64,000 bases of DNA from Metallyticus violacea. Lineage: Eukaryota > Arthropoda > Insecta > Mantodea > Metallyticidae. Where the stretch lies: contig CM060831.1 of NCBI GenBank assembly GCA_030762175.1, positions 136,486,001-136,550,000 of the forward strand, read 5' to 3'. The notes under the pieces were generated by a model, which searched no databases, was not told where the DNA came from, and saw only the letters and a program-made list of their open reading frames with translations. A program made the translations under genes and the position numbers. This document shows positions 35,245 through 47,889 of this stretch, in pieces (the stretch's first letter is position 1; every line of letters starts with the position of its first letter).

Positions 35245-35795
35245 CAGTGAGATTATTTGATTTATGGGCCGCCTGAGAGTGGCTGCTTGAGGAAGTGTAG
35301 TCCACGCAAACGGAAAAAGGGAGTTAAGAGTCGTCGCGAGTGAAACTAGTATTTTTATTTTAGCATTTGTTTTAGAATAAGACGATACTGTATTAAAAAC
35401 GATAATAATGCACCTATGTTGTTATAAAATATGTTGAAAACGGTGTTTCTTAGCAGTAATACATTGTCAGCATCTGCGTAGGAAATTTGTGTAGCTTTTC
35501 TTCTGTAGGAATATGGCAGCTCGGAACACATTTCTTGATATTAAGGGTTATTGACTCTCGTAACTTTTTAACAAAAAGGCAAAGCTTTTCTCTACCTGGG
35601 ACACAATTGCCAGGATATTTTCTTGCGAATCAGCTTACTACTTATCTGCACAATTCCGTTATCACATATGTATCTTAGATAAAATCTCACATACTCGCTG
35701 ACAAAGCCGCCCTCAAACGTTACATGCTTTTTTTTACTGGCCTCTTTCAGTAAGCAGCCGCGCTCTATGGGCCCGTAACTGAAATAATCTCACTG
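35245..35795 (+). mobile_element. TA-flanked TIR element, copy 2 (best inverted repeats)
   Basis: Left end cagtgagattatttgattta; right end reverse-complemented cagtgagattatttcagtta. Both ends are intact over at least 14 matched bases. TA precedes the left end; ca follows the right end, one change from TA. Length 551 bp, no transposase frame. This copy defines the family termini. Confidence 0.85.
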
Positions 35796-37189
35796 CATAT
35801 TTCCTTGCATTTTGCCCCAACACTTAAAACACTGTTTACAATGCATTAATAGTTTCTATAAAATGTTGGAAATTTCCTCTTATTCAAAACCCTAGTCTAA
35901 CATATGGATAGTGTTAAAAATTACATTTCATACAAATTAACTCTAATAGTGTAGTTAGCCATCAATCCTGGACCACCAACACAGCAAGATTTCCAGTATT
36001 AGAGGTTTCCAGGATGTAACAGACTCAAAATGGGGAGACTGGCTGCTAAGGCCGATCAGGGCACGGTAGATAAAATGGTAAGAGCAATAGTACGGCAAAC
36101 AGAATGTCCTGTTTTGAGTATCGGTCTTGACTTTATTTTTGATTTCAAACCTGTTTTAAATTCACCTGTTGAAATTCTCTAGCCATTAGGAAGCTGTTCT
36201 TATTTTTCTTCTTTTTAATTATGTGCAAAGAGAATCTCTTTAGTATTTCAATCATGATCTTTTCGGTCCACTTAATCTTTTTTATGGTGGAGAATTACGA
36301 TGCTTCCATTATTACTATTACGCTTGTATTTTTAGTGTTTAATAGTGCATACATTTCATTGTATTTTCGAAACAACGCATAAAATGTGTTGCACTGCTCT
36401 GAAAACTGGCAAAACTTGCTTAGACATTTTTAGTCGTTGCATCCGCTTTATGCATAGTTCATGCATAGTTCTTTCGTCAAACTGTGATAATCAGAAATAT
36501 TAACCATCTTTAAATGATAACGTGCACTTTTAAATAATTTTCATTATTGTTTAAGATCTTAGCCATTCAACTTGAGAGTCGGCTTCCAAGATTTGACGAC
36601 TCTTTTAAACCACAGTTTTTACTTTGAAACCGTCCAAAATGCTAGAGTAGAGTCCATTAAAGATCTCTGCGAATAGATTACTACCCATTATTCATAAGGA
36701 AAGTAGCAGAGTTTGATATGATAAAAGGTTTTCTAATTCCATGCCTATCTCTACACAATTCGTGAATAAAATTCCCCAGTAAAGTAGTAGTATTGCATTT
36801 ATATTCTGTAATACTCTTTTATTAAAATATGTATTAATTTTGTTACTATCGCCATGGAAATGTTTTAGACTGGAAGGCCATAGGAGCGATCCAGCGCGTG
36901 CTTTTTATTAACAACGCAATCGGTGATGTGTTGACAAAGAGCACGGGCTTCTACTACCCTATATATCTCCTTACTTAATCAAAATGTGTCCGCGCCGACG
37001 ATATCTACCACGTGTTTCCGTAGTGATGATAAAAACTTTCAAGGAAGATAACAAATGTATAATTTTGAGTTGGAGAACCCTGGTCCGGAAACACCTCAGT
37101 TGCAGGTTTGAAGATAAAAATAACCTATTGTGTCCCTTAAGAACAAAGGCCTACTAACAAGTAGGGAAAGCTCACTTTTTCCTAACGTC
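35796..37189. other. Unassigned sequence
   Basis: No gene or repeat recognised. Confidence 0.5.
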
Positions 37190-37560
37190 GTGAGCTATTC
37201 CACGCTAGTTGCTCGTATGTTGTTTAAGACACTCTTTCTGATTAGATCTTTGGTTACTCCATTTCTCACTACACCATTTGCTTCTCTAGAGTTTTCCATT
37301 TTATCTTCCTCTTGCTACTCTTGACCAATCTGAACCTGCATGTTCTTTGGAGAGGTCTGTCCATCTTCTTCTGGGTCTACCTTGTGTCCTTTTTCCTATC
37401 CGGGGGTCCCACATGGAGATCTTGTAGGTCCACCTATTGTCCTGCATTCTTGCGACGTGACCGCCCCATTGCCGTTTTCTTCTGGTAGCTATTTGTGCGA
37501 TGTCCGTTGTCTGCGATAACTGGTTTATTAATACTATAGGTATTTTGTCATTGAAAGTTA
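37190..37560 (-). pseudogene. LINE reverse-transcriptase C-terminal remnant
   Basis: On the minus strand the frame reads TTDIAQIATRRKRQWGGHVA, then RMQDNRWTYKISMWDPRIGK, then GRPRRRWTDLSKEHAGSDWS. The pattern W-x-GHVARM-x-D-x-RW, then GRP-x-x-RW, then a DL/AG/W stretch is typical of the C-terminal end of insect non-LTR retrotransposon reverse-transcriptase proteins. Upstream on the minus strand the frame breaks and no RT core is found, so this is a 5'-truncated copy. Confidence 0.82.
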
Positions 37561-38590
37561 TTCCCAGTCTCTATTTTTCTTTGGCATATTTGAATTTTGT
37601 TCTTTTGTTTTTCTGTTAGTGACCATGTCTGGCACCAACAAAATTGTTTTGTGATACCCATGGAAATGGAATAAAAAGAAAAAAATGTATATGTAACACT
37701 TTTATTTATACGCACACTACTTATACACGCTGCGAAAACATTTACAACTCAAAATGGCGTCCACAGCTTTGATACAAGCATGAGAACTTAGAAAAATATC
37801 AAGTGGACCCAAAATAGGCAAAAGAGTGCCACGAAACAAGACCTGCTCTTCCTAGCCACTTTTCACTTCTGAAATAGATGTTAACGGACACCGGGGTTTT
37901 TTGTATTGAATCCACATGGCGTTGACGGACAAGTGGAGTATACTCCAATACAGTTTTAAACTCACGCCATCTGCTTTGCATTATTAGACTTTCTTTTTCA
38001 ACCTCTCATGGGATATACCTGTATGTTGGTGGGTTGCTACCCGTATACTATTGTTATAATTCCCTGCAAATGACGTTTGCTGATAACTTACGACAGGTGT
38101 TTTCATACCGGAGTTTCCTATTTCAATTTGTTCATAATTTAAATTTACAATTGCTTTTAACATTCACCAGATGTTATTTTACATTAATGAAACATTTTCG
38201 AGTTTTAGTTCAGCAAAATGTTTTTGAAAACATAATATATTGTAATATTGCTTTAGGTAACTATTAATATTGCTATATTAATAAATTGTGTTTCATAACA
38301 ATATGCAATCCACGTCGTTATTGGTATTAATACAGGTAAGAAGTGATAAGATATTCTGGTGAAGAACCTTCATAAAGGAACCATCATAGTATGTACATAA
38401 TTTGCCATACTCTAGAATTGTAATAAAATTCGTAATTTGTTCATTTGCGTTATCACAATTTAATTATTTACAATTACGCCTGCTACTGAAGCAGCTTCGG
38501 AATTCCTTAAAGCATAAGTCACAGCCTCACTTTGCAAGTTCTGTGCCCCTTATCGTTAGGCAAATTCATAGCCAAAGTGAATTGCTGTCC
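37561..38590. other. Unassigned sequence
   Basis: Short frames only, no domain recognised. Confidence 0.5.
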
Positions 38591-38790
38591 AGGAGGAGGT
38601 TGTAACCATTACACGGCTAACGTTCGGCACGCGACGCTCCGCGCCTTTCACTTGTTAGATAAGAACGACAGGGGTAGGGGCGGGGCAAGAGGGGGGCGAT
38701 GACTGCAGTTATTGGCCGGAATGGAGTATTGAGTCCACATGTACTTCTCCCCGACTCTGTCGTCACACACGCCCCGAAGGAAATAACAGT
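38591..38790. other. GC- and CpG-rich patch in AT-rich DNA
   Basis: Contains several CpGs (ttcggcacgcgacgctccgc) and G-rich runs (aggggtaggggcggggcaag, then gaggggggcg) that look like GC-box sites. It could be a promoter or the 5' end of a retroelement. No associated gene is visible. Confidence 0.35.
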
Positions 38791-39400
38791 GAACCTCATT
38801 CAATTTTTTTTCTTAAGTTGCTGACGTAGTTGGAGGATTTGTATATTTTTTCTAACACTTGCACTGTTATTTTACATAAACAGGCAGTAGCTAAGCAATT
38901 GACGTTAACGAATTATAACGTTGTTTTCTCGTAGGTTTCAACAGCTGTGTTTTGCTAATTGGCAGTGTACTCGGTGGTGGTAAATGTTGGGTGTGTTTAG
39001 GAAATGCCTATTTTATTTGCATGTACCTGTTTAAAGGATTTTGATATGTGTATATTAATCATGAAAAACAATGATTCTGCCGATATTTTATTTTGCTTTT
39101 TTTTTTGCCTTTTTATGTAAATGCATTTTTTATTCGAATTTATCCTTATAATGTCTTTTTTTGTAGTTAATACATTTAAGACATTTTAAAGCTTTAGTTC
39201 TTAAACTTTTTAAAATATATAATAATTACTTCACGCAATGTTGTTTTTAAAATACTGTACAACAATTTTTGCTTGAAAATGTGCATCCTGTATTCGGTTC
39301 AGTATTTTGTTGGAAGTCATGCAAACTGTGAAGTGCTTTGGGCTATTGTATTAACATGCCAAAATTTTAAATTCAATAATAAAGCAGTAAGTGAAAGATG
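38791..39400. other. Unassigned AT-rich sequence
   Basis: No recognisable feature. Confidence 0.5.
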
Positions 39401-39402
39401 TA

Positions 39403-40060
39403 CAGTAAGATTATGTGAGTTATGGGTAATCTGGACATGGCTGCTTAATGGAGAAGTGTTGCTGCTGCAGCCGAAAAAAATGAAGCGTTCCTGTGCTTAA
39501 AGCTAGTATTTAAATTTTATATTTATATTTTTACTGTAAGCATAAAACGAAACTGTATTTAAATGGATATTCTTTGTTATACTCGTAACCAAGGTTGAAA
39601 TTGATGTCCCTCAGTGGCAATATGTAAGAATTTCCTGTATTATTTCATTAACTTTTCTTTCGTAAGATAACGGCTATTCGGAACACTCTTCTTGTCATTG
39701 AGAGATTCGGTCTATCGTAACTATTCAACAAGTTAGCGAACAGTTTCTCTACCTAGAACATGATTGAAGGATATTTTCTTGTAAATTGCCCTAAAACTTC
39801 TCTGCAAGTGTTAGTTTTCATGTATGTAAACAAAACCAATTTCAAGACTCTTATTTATTTAGTAGCACAACTAACAAGGAACACTTACCATACAGTTTAC
39901 ACACAATGGAAGAATCGAGAAACACACGGATGCCATCCTTCGATGACAAAGCCTCCCTCAAATTAACTCAAGCTGATACCTGCAAATACATTATAGGCCG
40001 TGACGCAGACTTCTAGTACGCAGCCATACTCTACCGGCTTAACTTCCTGTATATATAAAA
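39403..40060 (+). mobile_element. TA-flanked TIR element, copy 3
   Basis: Starts cagtaagattatgtgagtta after TA (39401-39402). It shares internal blocks with copies 1, 2 and 4: gaaactgtatttaaatgg, then gaaggatattttcttgtaaa, then gatgacaaagcctccctcaa. The right terminus is eroded near 40060. Confidence 0.7.
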
Positions 40061-41419
40061 TAAAATTTTTGATGTTAATAAAAGTGTTGGTAAATATTTT
40101 TTCCTTTCTGCTTTATTAAATTATTTTTCCCCCTCAACGTATAACTTTTTTATCATTTCCATCAAAACGGCGTTTTAGAAAAAAAAAATCGAAATGATTT
40201 ATTAATTACGAATGACAAATTAAATCTTACTTTAAAAAGTAAGTACTTTATAAAATGTGGTAAGTTTGGGTTACACCTACTTTATCATTATCACTTACAT
40301 AACATTAATTTATTCTGGTATGAGAACGACATTTTTCGTTTTATTTTAGCTAATCTATAATAGGTTTTTATTTACTTCTTGATAGATTGCGGAGAAGAAC
40401 TTCTGTTTATCTGAGCAAGTAAATACTGACTTACACGAAGGATATCTTAAGCGCCAACAGACATAGACAAACACTTAATCGAATACCTTATTTTTTTTTT
40501 CAACCGGTACTCGACCACCGCAGCTATTATTTCATTTATTTTTCTTTATATTATATGTTTCGCTAATATATTAGGGCTATTTTCCTTCAATTTCCAAAAT
40601 TCTAACGTCTTTATCGTGCTAATTTTAATGATTTAATTGATTTTTTCTCTCCTAAATAATGCATTTTGATTGTCTTAATAGTGCTTTCAACGCATGAGAA
40701 GGGTTTTAAGTATCTTAAAACACGTACATTATAGCAGTATAATTTATAAACTCAAGATAGCTTTTCGGAGAGTTAATTTTATCAGAATTTGATTTTTGGT
40801 TCGTAGAGTGTGCAGTTATCAGGTAGAACTCTTGAAAATTGAATATGGCAATTTTGAATTAATGGCATGCAAACCAATATAGGAGCTACCGTTATGTATA
40901 TTCCTTAATCTACAAATCTTCAAGTGAAGGTTCATTTTATCAAAACATGCCTGGTCTGGCCTCCCCTGTTCCTTCTACATTTACTCTCTTGAGTTATTCA
41001 CAGCATACGCCTGTTCTGGTTGTCAGATTATGAGCAAAGTTGACGTTTAAGAGAAAATTTGCTGTAATCGATTACGGAGAGCGAAGGATTCCCCGCTATG
41101 AACGAAAGTGCTCCAGGAACTTGGTGACCACATATTTGTTGCAGAAACGAGGTACCTCTTTAGGGGGTATGACCTTGCATAGATCGCACTTAGTTCTTGA
41201 GACCGATCTTAATCTGGAAACGGGTTTTGGTCAGTAGTGAAGGCCCGATAACTCGTGAACGCCCCAGGGAAGCTTCAGATGTCACTATTTCGAACGGGAC
41301 ATTTTACTTTAAATAGTCTTAGCTTCAAGTTTTGATGTTGTAGTCGACCTCGAAACGGATCCGGTGCGAGTTGCAACGACATTAATGCCAAACAAGAAAA
41401 GCTATCACACCAATGGGCA
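40061..41419. other. Unassigned sequence
   Basis: No gene recognised. GC-richer stretch at 41040-41370 without a domain. Confidence 0.5.
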
Positions 41420-41857
41420 TTACATTCTCATTGCATCCTCCCTCTCCTGCACATCCTGTGTAATTTTCTCTCTCAGGTTCTCTTGCCATGTTTTACTAGG
41501 GTATATAATTTGTTCTTCTGTATTTGTTTGCTTTTTTGTAATTTTTTTGACCATTTTCAGCACAGTATTTGTAGATGTAGTTATTAAAGTACAGCACTGA
41601 ACTATAAAAAATAATGGAGTTAACATAAAATTGTAAACATATACAACTATTATCTTTTGGGGCATGGAGTTAGTGTTTGAAAGTAAAAGAATTTTTAAAC
41701 CACTCATTAGCTTCCACTTGTTTGCAGTAAAACTATTTTCTTCATCCCCTCTTTGTTTTCTGGTTCTTGGTCTTTCGTCTTTCTCTATCGCTGGAGATGA
41801 GCCTGGGACATTATCCATAGCTATTAGAGTAATTACTACTACATGCGAATACTTCAA
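41420..41857 (-). other. Longest open frame in the window (145 codons), unidentified
   Basis: Open from ATG at 41857 to TAA at 41422-41420. The start and end are charged (PAIEKDERPRTRKQRGDEEN near the N-terminus; KTWQENLREKITQDVQERED near the C-terminus) and the middle is hydrophobic (about residues 68-90). No recognisable domain, no clear splice context, and 145 codons is not exceptional for six frames of 64 kb. A part could be coding; I would not call it a gene. Confidence 0.2.
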
Positions 41858-44011
41858 TAAGTGTTAATAATAAACGACTATGTGAACTGTGTAAGATATT
41901 AAGATAAAACGCAATCCCAAAATCACTTACTGCAATTGATTTCTTCCATTAACGTACCTTGTTAAATCATTGAGATACAAAGGGTATTATTTATACACAT
42001 TTAAACCCATTTATTCTTTTTTTAATTGCAAAAGTTTGATAGAATCATTGCATTCTTTTAATTTGGTTGAAAGAGTTTTATTATTGCAATTACCTAACCG
42101 TTCAATAGCGGGCATACGACCGACATTTCATTAAATGTTTAAAAGTCAAATAATAGCAAAGGATTTGTAGAGTATTAGGGTTTCATTTTCAAAGCACTCA
42201 ATTTACTAAAATTATTGTTTGCGAGCTTTATGTGCCATTAACTTGGACTAAAGCTGGTTTTAACCATTTTAAGCACTTGTAACTCCAGAATCAATCAGTA
42301 AAAAACTGTAATTATTTTTACAAACTTGTGCCTACAGGTTAGTTATCTAGAAATGCCAAACACAACTCTGTAATGTCTTTCAGAGCACGGAAAATATGCT
42401 AGAGGCATTCTGATAGAGGCGTACTTGTTGCATGCAAAAATAACAGGAACTGGGAAAATAAATTAGTCATTCTTTGTTCTTTGATACCTCCTATTGAAGA
42501 TCTGACATACTTGAATATCAGGTTTAGTCGAGTTAATCCGTGCTTATCCTTAGGATGACCAGCTTGCAATGAACCTGGATTTTATTGCTGTTATGGTTTT
42601 AATAGTGTACTGCTTCGTTTCGTTAAGTTAATATTACGATGGAGGGTATGGTGCAGAGACTTCAATGCACGCATATGCATGGAACTTTCTGTATAATTAG
42701 ACACTCCCGTAAGTAAACAAACAGGCTTGGTTACTCAACTTAAATTATCATAAAATAACCTGTACATTTCATTTTTAGAGAGATTGCATACTTTATTTTC
42801 TTAATGAGGTGGTCATTGAGCTAAGATTTGTTCCGCATCTTAAAGAGGAGAGGCTGAATAGGCTTTATCCTGCAAATACTACACTTTCTTTAATAATGAA
42901 AAGAAGACAATGTAAAACTTAATAGACTGGCTATAAAATAACAAAATTCTCATATTAGTAGCCTTTGGTAGATATAATGTAACTAATAAATTCAGAAATT
43001 CTGTGGATGCTTTCGTTTTATCGCTGTGATATACAGGAGTTCATTTCAAAAATTTCCAGTACAATAATTGACTTTTAATGTAAATTTAATTTAAACAAAA
43101 ACATCAATTTTGATATTGAGAGGGTAGTTTAAAACTAACCTTAAGGTTTTAATGCTTAAATTTTAAAGAAGATAGACCTTTTATTTTTTATAGTTACCTG
43201 CAACGTACACTGTTATGATTTTTAATTTTGACAGAATGATACAATAAAACCACTGAGCATTTAATGCAACAATTATGTTTTGGTAACAAATTGTTTCAAA
43301 ATATTGTATTAGTCATAAGTTCCGAAACGTCTATATTACTGTAATATTAATAATTGTTGTAATTTATTCAAATTTGGTTTCTTCATTTTACAACGAAACT
43401 GACTTATTTTTTTATTTTACTGAAATTAAAACAGTAATAAAATAAATACCCTTAATTTAACTCCAATGTAGATTAAATTAGGTTTCATCCCTTCATTTCT
43501 AATCACCCCCACTTTAAAATTTAAAATGACACCGTTTCTTTTAGATGCTAAAATCTAAAAGAGGATATAATTGTAGTGTTTACTTCCATAAATACACAAG
43601 TTCATTGATTGACAAAAATCATTCAAAACTAAACATCTATTGAAAGCGACAACTTGAAAATAAGATCGTTTTTCTAATAAAGCTTTGATTAATTACAAAT
43701 GTTGCCAAATATTAAAATAACGATGGCCCAAGTCCTTTGCCAATAATGTATACACGAAAAAAGTTAGGCTTGTCATTAGTCAGTGGCGTTCATTTCAGAT
43801 ACTTAAACTTTGATTTGGAAAAGGAATGTGTTCATTTTTGAAAGCAACAGTAAAAATAAACAGACACTTTATGCAACATCACTTATTTTCTCAATAATAA
43901 TACACAAGAAACAATAGCATTAGAATTTAGCGTGCATATCTCTTCACTTTACTTGTTGAGTCCCAGATTTCGAATCCTCAGCATTGGGAAACTGGTCCTT
44001 TTCATACTCGA
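41858..44011. other. Unassigned AT-rich sequence
   Basis: About 2.1 kb without recognisable genes or repeats. Confidence 0.5.
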
Positions 44012-44133
44012 CCACAGGTCTGGAACACTTCCTCCCTTAAAAAATCCTTTACTTATTTACATTTCATCTCATGTATCATCAGTGTCCACCGCCTGGTGCC
44101 ACAGTAGTAAAAACGGGCGTTAAACACGTTAAA
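44012..44133 (+). mobile_element. SINE-A, 3' fragment
   Basis: Contains the tail half only: aggtctggaacacttcctcc, then catctcatgtatcatcagtg, then aaaacgggcgttaaacac. The head is missing. Confidence 0.85.
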
Positions 44134-44149
44134 AAAATCTGAGAATGTG

Positions 44150-44545
44150 GCATGATTGAGGATTCCATTGTCATAATCAGCGTGAGATAACGATGAACTG
44201 GCGCACTCGGCCCGTCTGCGTGTATCATTTGGCTGCAGCTTTGCACAATTTGGATTTTATATGCTCTATGTCGCAAGCTTTCATGGACAAGACCGTGACT
44301 TTGGAATACCCAGATCTGATTTTTGCACTGAAATGCTTGCCTAACATCTTCAACTTTTTGTCACTTCCCTTTTTTCTTAACGCAGAACCTGTTTCTAACA
44401 GCAGATTAAACCATTTCACAATAGTATGACGCTCGGGAGCATTTGCACCATATTCAAGCCTGAATTTTCTTTGCTCTTCAATTGGGAACTTTAATCGCTA
44501 ACCAATAACAACGTTTCACTTTCAGCTGAACTGTGAATTCCGCCA
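44150..44545 (-). pseudogene. Tc1/mariner-type transposase, N-terminal DNA-binding remnant
   Basis: Minus-strand frames read EEQRKFRLEYGANAPERHTI, then VKWFNLLLETGSALRKKGSD, which match the helix-turn-helix region (often labelled DUF4817) in insect transposases: 'YRxxFGxxxPxxxTIxxWxxxFxETGSxxxKxxxGRP'. After a frame change, AYKIQIVQ matches the 'PYKIQxVQ' that ends the second helix-turn-helix. No catalytic domain follows. Several frameshifts and stops make it a dead fragment. Confidence 0.75.
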
Positions 44546-44787
44546 TGTGTTGTCAAATCACATTAATAAGAATATTTTGAAAGATCATTTTGGGTTTTGA
44601 GAAAATTTTAACCAACGCAGAGGCATTGTTAGAGTTAGGCAAACGAGTGTGAATGAACTGATAATTGTTTAAAATTCATTCTTGCCAGATAACCAAGTAT
44701 TGGGGGTTTGCCCAAAATATTGAAAAGTAATTTGAGTAACAGTAAATGATTAGGGAAGATTAAAGAGCAGTTAGTTAAAATGGCCTA

Positions 44788-45037
44788 AGATATGTGTGTT
44801 TTTAATGGTGCTTTAACTACTGGACACTGATGATACATGAGATGAAATGATAAACTGGGGAAGGATTTTTTTAAAAGAAGAAAGCGTTCCAGGCATAAGT
44901 TTAGGATACCTAAAGAGGATTGAGAGAAATCTGCAAAAACCTCTTGTCAAGGAAGTCCACCCTGGTAGGAAATGAACCCCTACGAGTTCACGCCTTAACG
45001 AGCTCGGTCACCCGTGGAGGTTTATACGAGATATGTG
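44788..45037 (-). mobile_element. SINE-A with target-site duplication
   Basis: Body 44797-45028 (minus), diverged and partly deleted around the B box. It is flanked by exact agatatgtg at 44788-44796 and 45029-45037. The head on the minus strand reads cctccacgggtgaccgagct. Confidence 0.85.
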
Positions 45038-45849
45038 GGTGTGTAAAGCTAATTTTGATGTCAATTTTTCTTCGGAAGTGAGAACTAGAGGTTATATTCA
45101 CAAATTTATGAAAACAGATCGTTAAAGCTTTACAGAGAACTATAAGTTGACTTTAAAATAGGAATGAACATTAGTGTTTGTGATAACGTTGAAAGAGAAG
45201 ACGTTGCTTCATTTCGGTTAGGAGTTTACGGTTTAAGCAACATCGGGGGAATAATTTCTCACTATATTTGTCCAATTTGTGGAGGAACTATACTGTTTGA
45301 CTGCAACGGGACCAATGGTGGAAGAAGTTTCAACGAAAAGTTATTTTAAAGTGGACATGGGCTGTTAAAAAGCAAAGGATGTAAAGGCAAATTTTTGGAC
45401 TAGATTAGTAAACAGCATTGTACACTTGAAGATGGGGTATCGCTAGTTCTCTGAATTCCAATAGGTAACTACAGTGAACCGGGTATTGAAGCTTGTTGGA
45501 ATTTATTTGGATAATAGATTTATCGTATTTCTTTTGGTTGTTTGATGTCGGGTGTGATATGGAGATATATTTTGCGGGCATCCATTATTTTGTAATAAAG
45601 TATGTTTGCATATGCTTTCAGATTTTGGATGTTGATAGCATTGCAGAAAATTGGTGCAACGATTTTTATTACCACAATCCAGTGTGCCTATCAATATTAG
45701 AAAGAGACTTTTCACTATCGTAGCATTAACAAGGCTTAAGCGCCTGTAGTATATTTTCATTACCTCCCCGTAAGCCGACAAATTCCATATTTTTCTGTTA
45801 CACTTTGCAGTAAATCATCTTGTCACGGTCGATGAGATCACCTTTCCCG
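45038..45849. other. Unassigned sequence
   Basis: A tatgctttcag at about 45612-45622 opens a 33-codon frame ending at 45723. It has no recognisable domain and is treated as chance. Confidence 0.4.
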
Positions 45850-45997
45850 TTAAGAGTTCACTAGAACTCTTTCCTCTGCCAGTTTAGTCGCCATCCTCAG
45901 CGACCCCCCTATATCATCCTCGGCTACTTTCGTAACGGCATTTGCTTTCGCAACAAGTGCCAAATATCCTGTCCCCAGAAACTGGCTGTACATAGCG
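45850..45997 (-). other. Possible terminal exon, unidentified protein
   Basis: On the minus strand gtatattttctttccag (46014-45998) is a near-ideal 3' splice acceptor. A frame then runs for 49 codons to a TAA (45852-45850), with residues AMYSQFLGTGYLALVAKANA, then VTKVAEDDIGG, then SLRMATKLAEERVLVNS. The stretch is about half G+C in a roughly one-third G+C region and has protein-like composition. It is not a transposon domain I recognise. At this length chance remains plausible. Confidence 0.3.
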
Positions 45998-47247
45998 CTG
46001 GAAAGAAAATATACCTCTGTACTTCGGTTTATAACTGGAAGAAGATTGTTATTTTTTAAAGCTAGATACTTTTTATTTAAAAGTTTATGTATGGTACATA
46101 AACTATAATTGTTTTACTAGATTACATAAATATATTCAAGCTCTATTAACTTTAAAAGAGAATTTGAGATAAATAAAGCCTTATTTAAATTAAGCATTTT
46201 TAGGAGCTGTTCGAAATATATATAAATCTTAATTACTCTCTCAATTATGCCCATTTATTTCAGATAGCAGAACTTCGAATTTAAAATGCATATAAACACA
46301 ATTAACTTGTGGGACAAAATCGGTCCTTAAATACGTTTCGCCGATACCTTGTGTTGGACAGACTATGCATATGTATGTGATTAATTATCATGCCTGCCGC
46401 GGTCCTGCCACAGTGAAAATGAGGTGCACGGTCTTTTAAACCAGTCCTGAACTCCATTAATTCAGTAGATATAACTAAGTATACCTTCATACCTATCTAC
46501 TAACTTTGATCGTCTCCCATTTGCTCTTATTTCCGAAGCTTTTCGTTAATGGACCCTCCAACATTTTTTTCTCTCTTTTTTGTCTCTAGTGCATTCCTAG
46601 GCAGGAAGAAAGTTCAGTAGATCAGTTGATTAGGTAGATTACTACAAAGTGGACAACTTTGCTGCTGTTGTTAGCTCGCAGTAGGCTTGGAACTCTATTT
46701 ATAGTTTCATAAAAGATAACTGAAAGATAGTAATTAATTTCGGAACAGCTTAAAGCTAAAGTTTTTGCAACGATTTTGATTTTATAATAAAACACTCACT
46801 AATGATACGGTAACCTAGACTTATGTGCCTGTTATGTGTGTATTTCTCATAGTTAAAATGTAACTTTGAAATGTTATACATATATTAATAACATGATTTG
46901 TGCTTCAAAGGCGACTCTTGCCATTTAGTGATAGTTAAATGTTTTCGAAAGTATTGGCAGGACTACAGGAATGAGTATATTTATTTTTTGTGACAGAGCT
47001 AAGGACATCAACCTCCTATGGATCCTTCCACGTTAAATCAGCAAAGCACTCAACCTGGCAATGCAATTTTTTTCCCTCAAAATTTGGGATTTTGTAGTAC
47101 CCCCCCCTAAATAACTAAAACTCCCAAGTTTCACATCTCATGGCCCTTTCCTTTTCTAACAGCTGCGTGTCAAACACGAAGAAAAGTCAAATTTTTGTAA
47201 GCTCATAATTTTGTTTAAAGTTATGTGTACCTTAATAGCACGTTCAG
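45998..47247. other. Unassigned sequence
   Basis: If 45850-45997 is an exon, part of this is its upstream intron. A C run lies near 47100-47107. Confidence 0.4.
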
Positions 47248-47508
47248 GTTTTTTTTATTTGGTTTATTTACGGACGCTCTTTAACATCTCAGATCAAAAG
47301 CGTCCCATTCAAATCAGGGTGTGAAACTGCTGATAAATTTAGACCTCTTTTTTTCAGGCTTGAGGTTCTTTATCGTGCCTTCAATGTGCAACACGGGACC
47401 CGCAGCTTTACTTCCCTTCCGAAGGAAGTCATACTTAGAATTTTTACGCCCGAAAAAAATCCATCGTTCCTGGCCGGGATCGAACCCGCGATCTTGGGTT
47501 TAGGAAGT
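47248..47508 (-). mobile_element. SINE-B, 5'-truncated
   Basis: Body as in the other copies (ttggtttatttacggacgct to ggccgggatcgaacccgcga). The tRNA-like head stops after the B box; the A box is missing. Confidence 0.88.
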
Positions 47509-47889
47509 TAACAATAGCACTTTCAAGTAAATATACAATTATTGAGTAATCAATTCTAAATATGTGTATGTTACTATTTATGTTTCGCAAATATTTATTA
47601 TCTTCCAAAAACATGGTAATGCTATGTTACATATTTGTATTAAAATATATATTAACCCTCAATTAGTCATATAATGAATTTATGAATTTAAACTTGGGAC
47701 AATTATGGATTAAAAGGATAAGAAATTTATCACTGCAAATGTAAATTAACCAGCTCCTGATAATTGTTCCCACATACCTGTTGTTTCCTCACTGATATTT
47801 TGATTATATTCTGGTATAATACTATTTAATAAAATGCTAAGCATAATCAGAATTGTCAAATAAATTGACCACATTCTCTTAAATTGATT
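47509..47889. other. Unassigned AT-rich sequence
   Basis: No recognisable feature. Confidence 0.5.
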
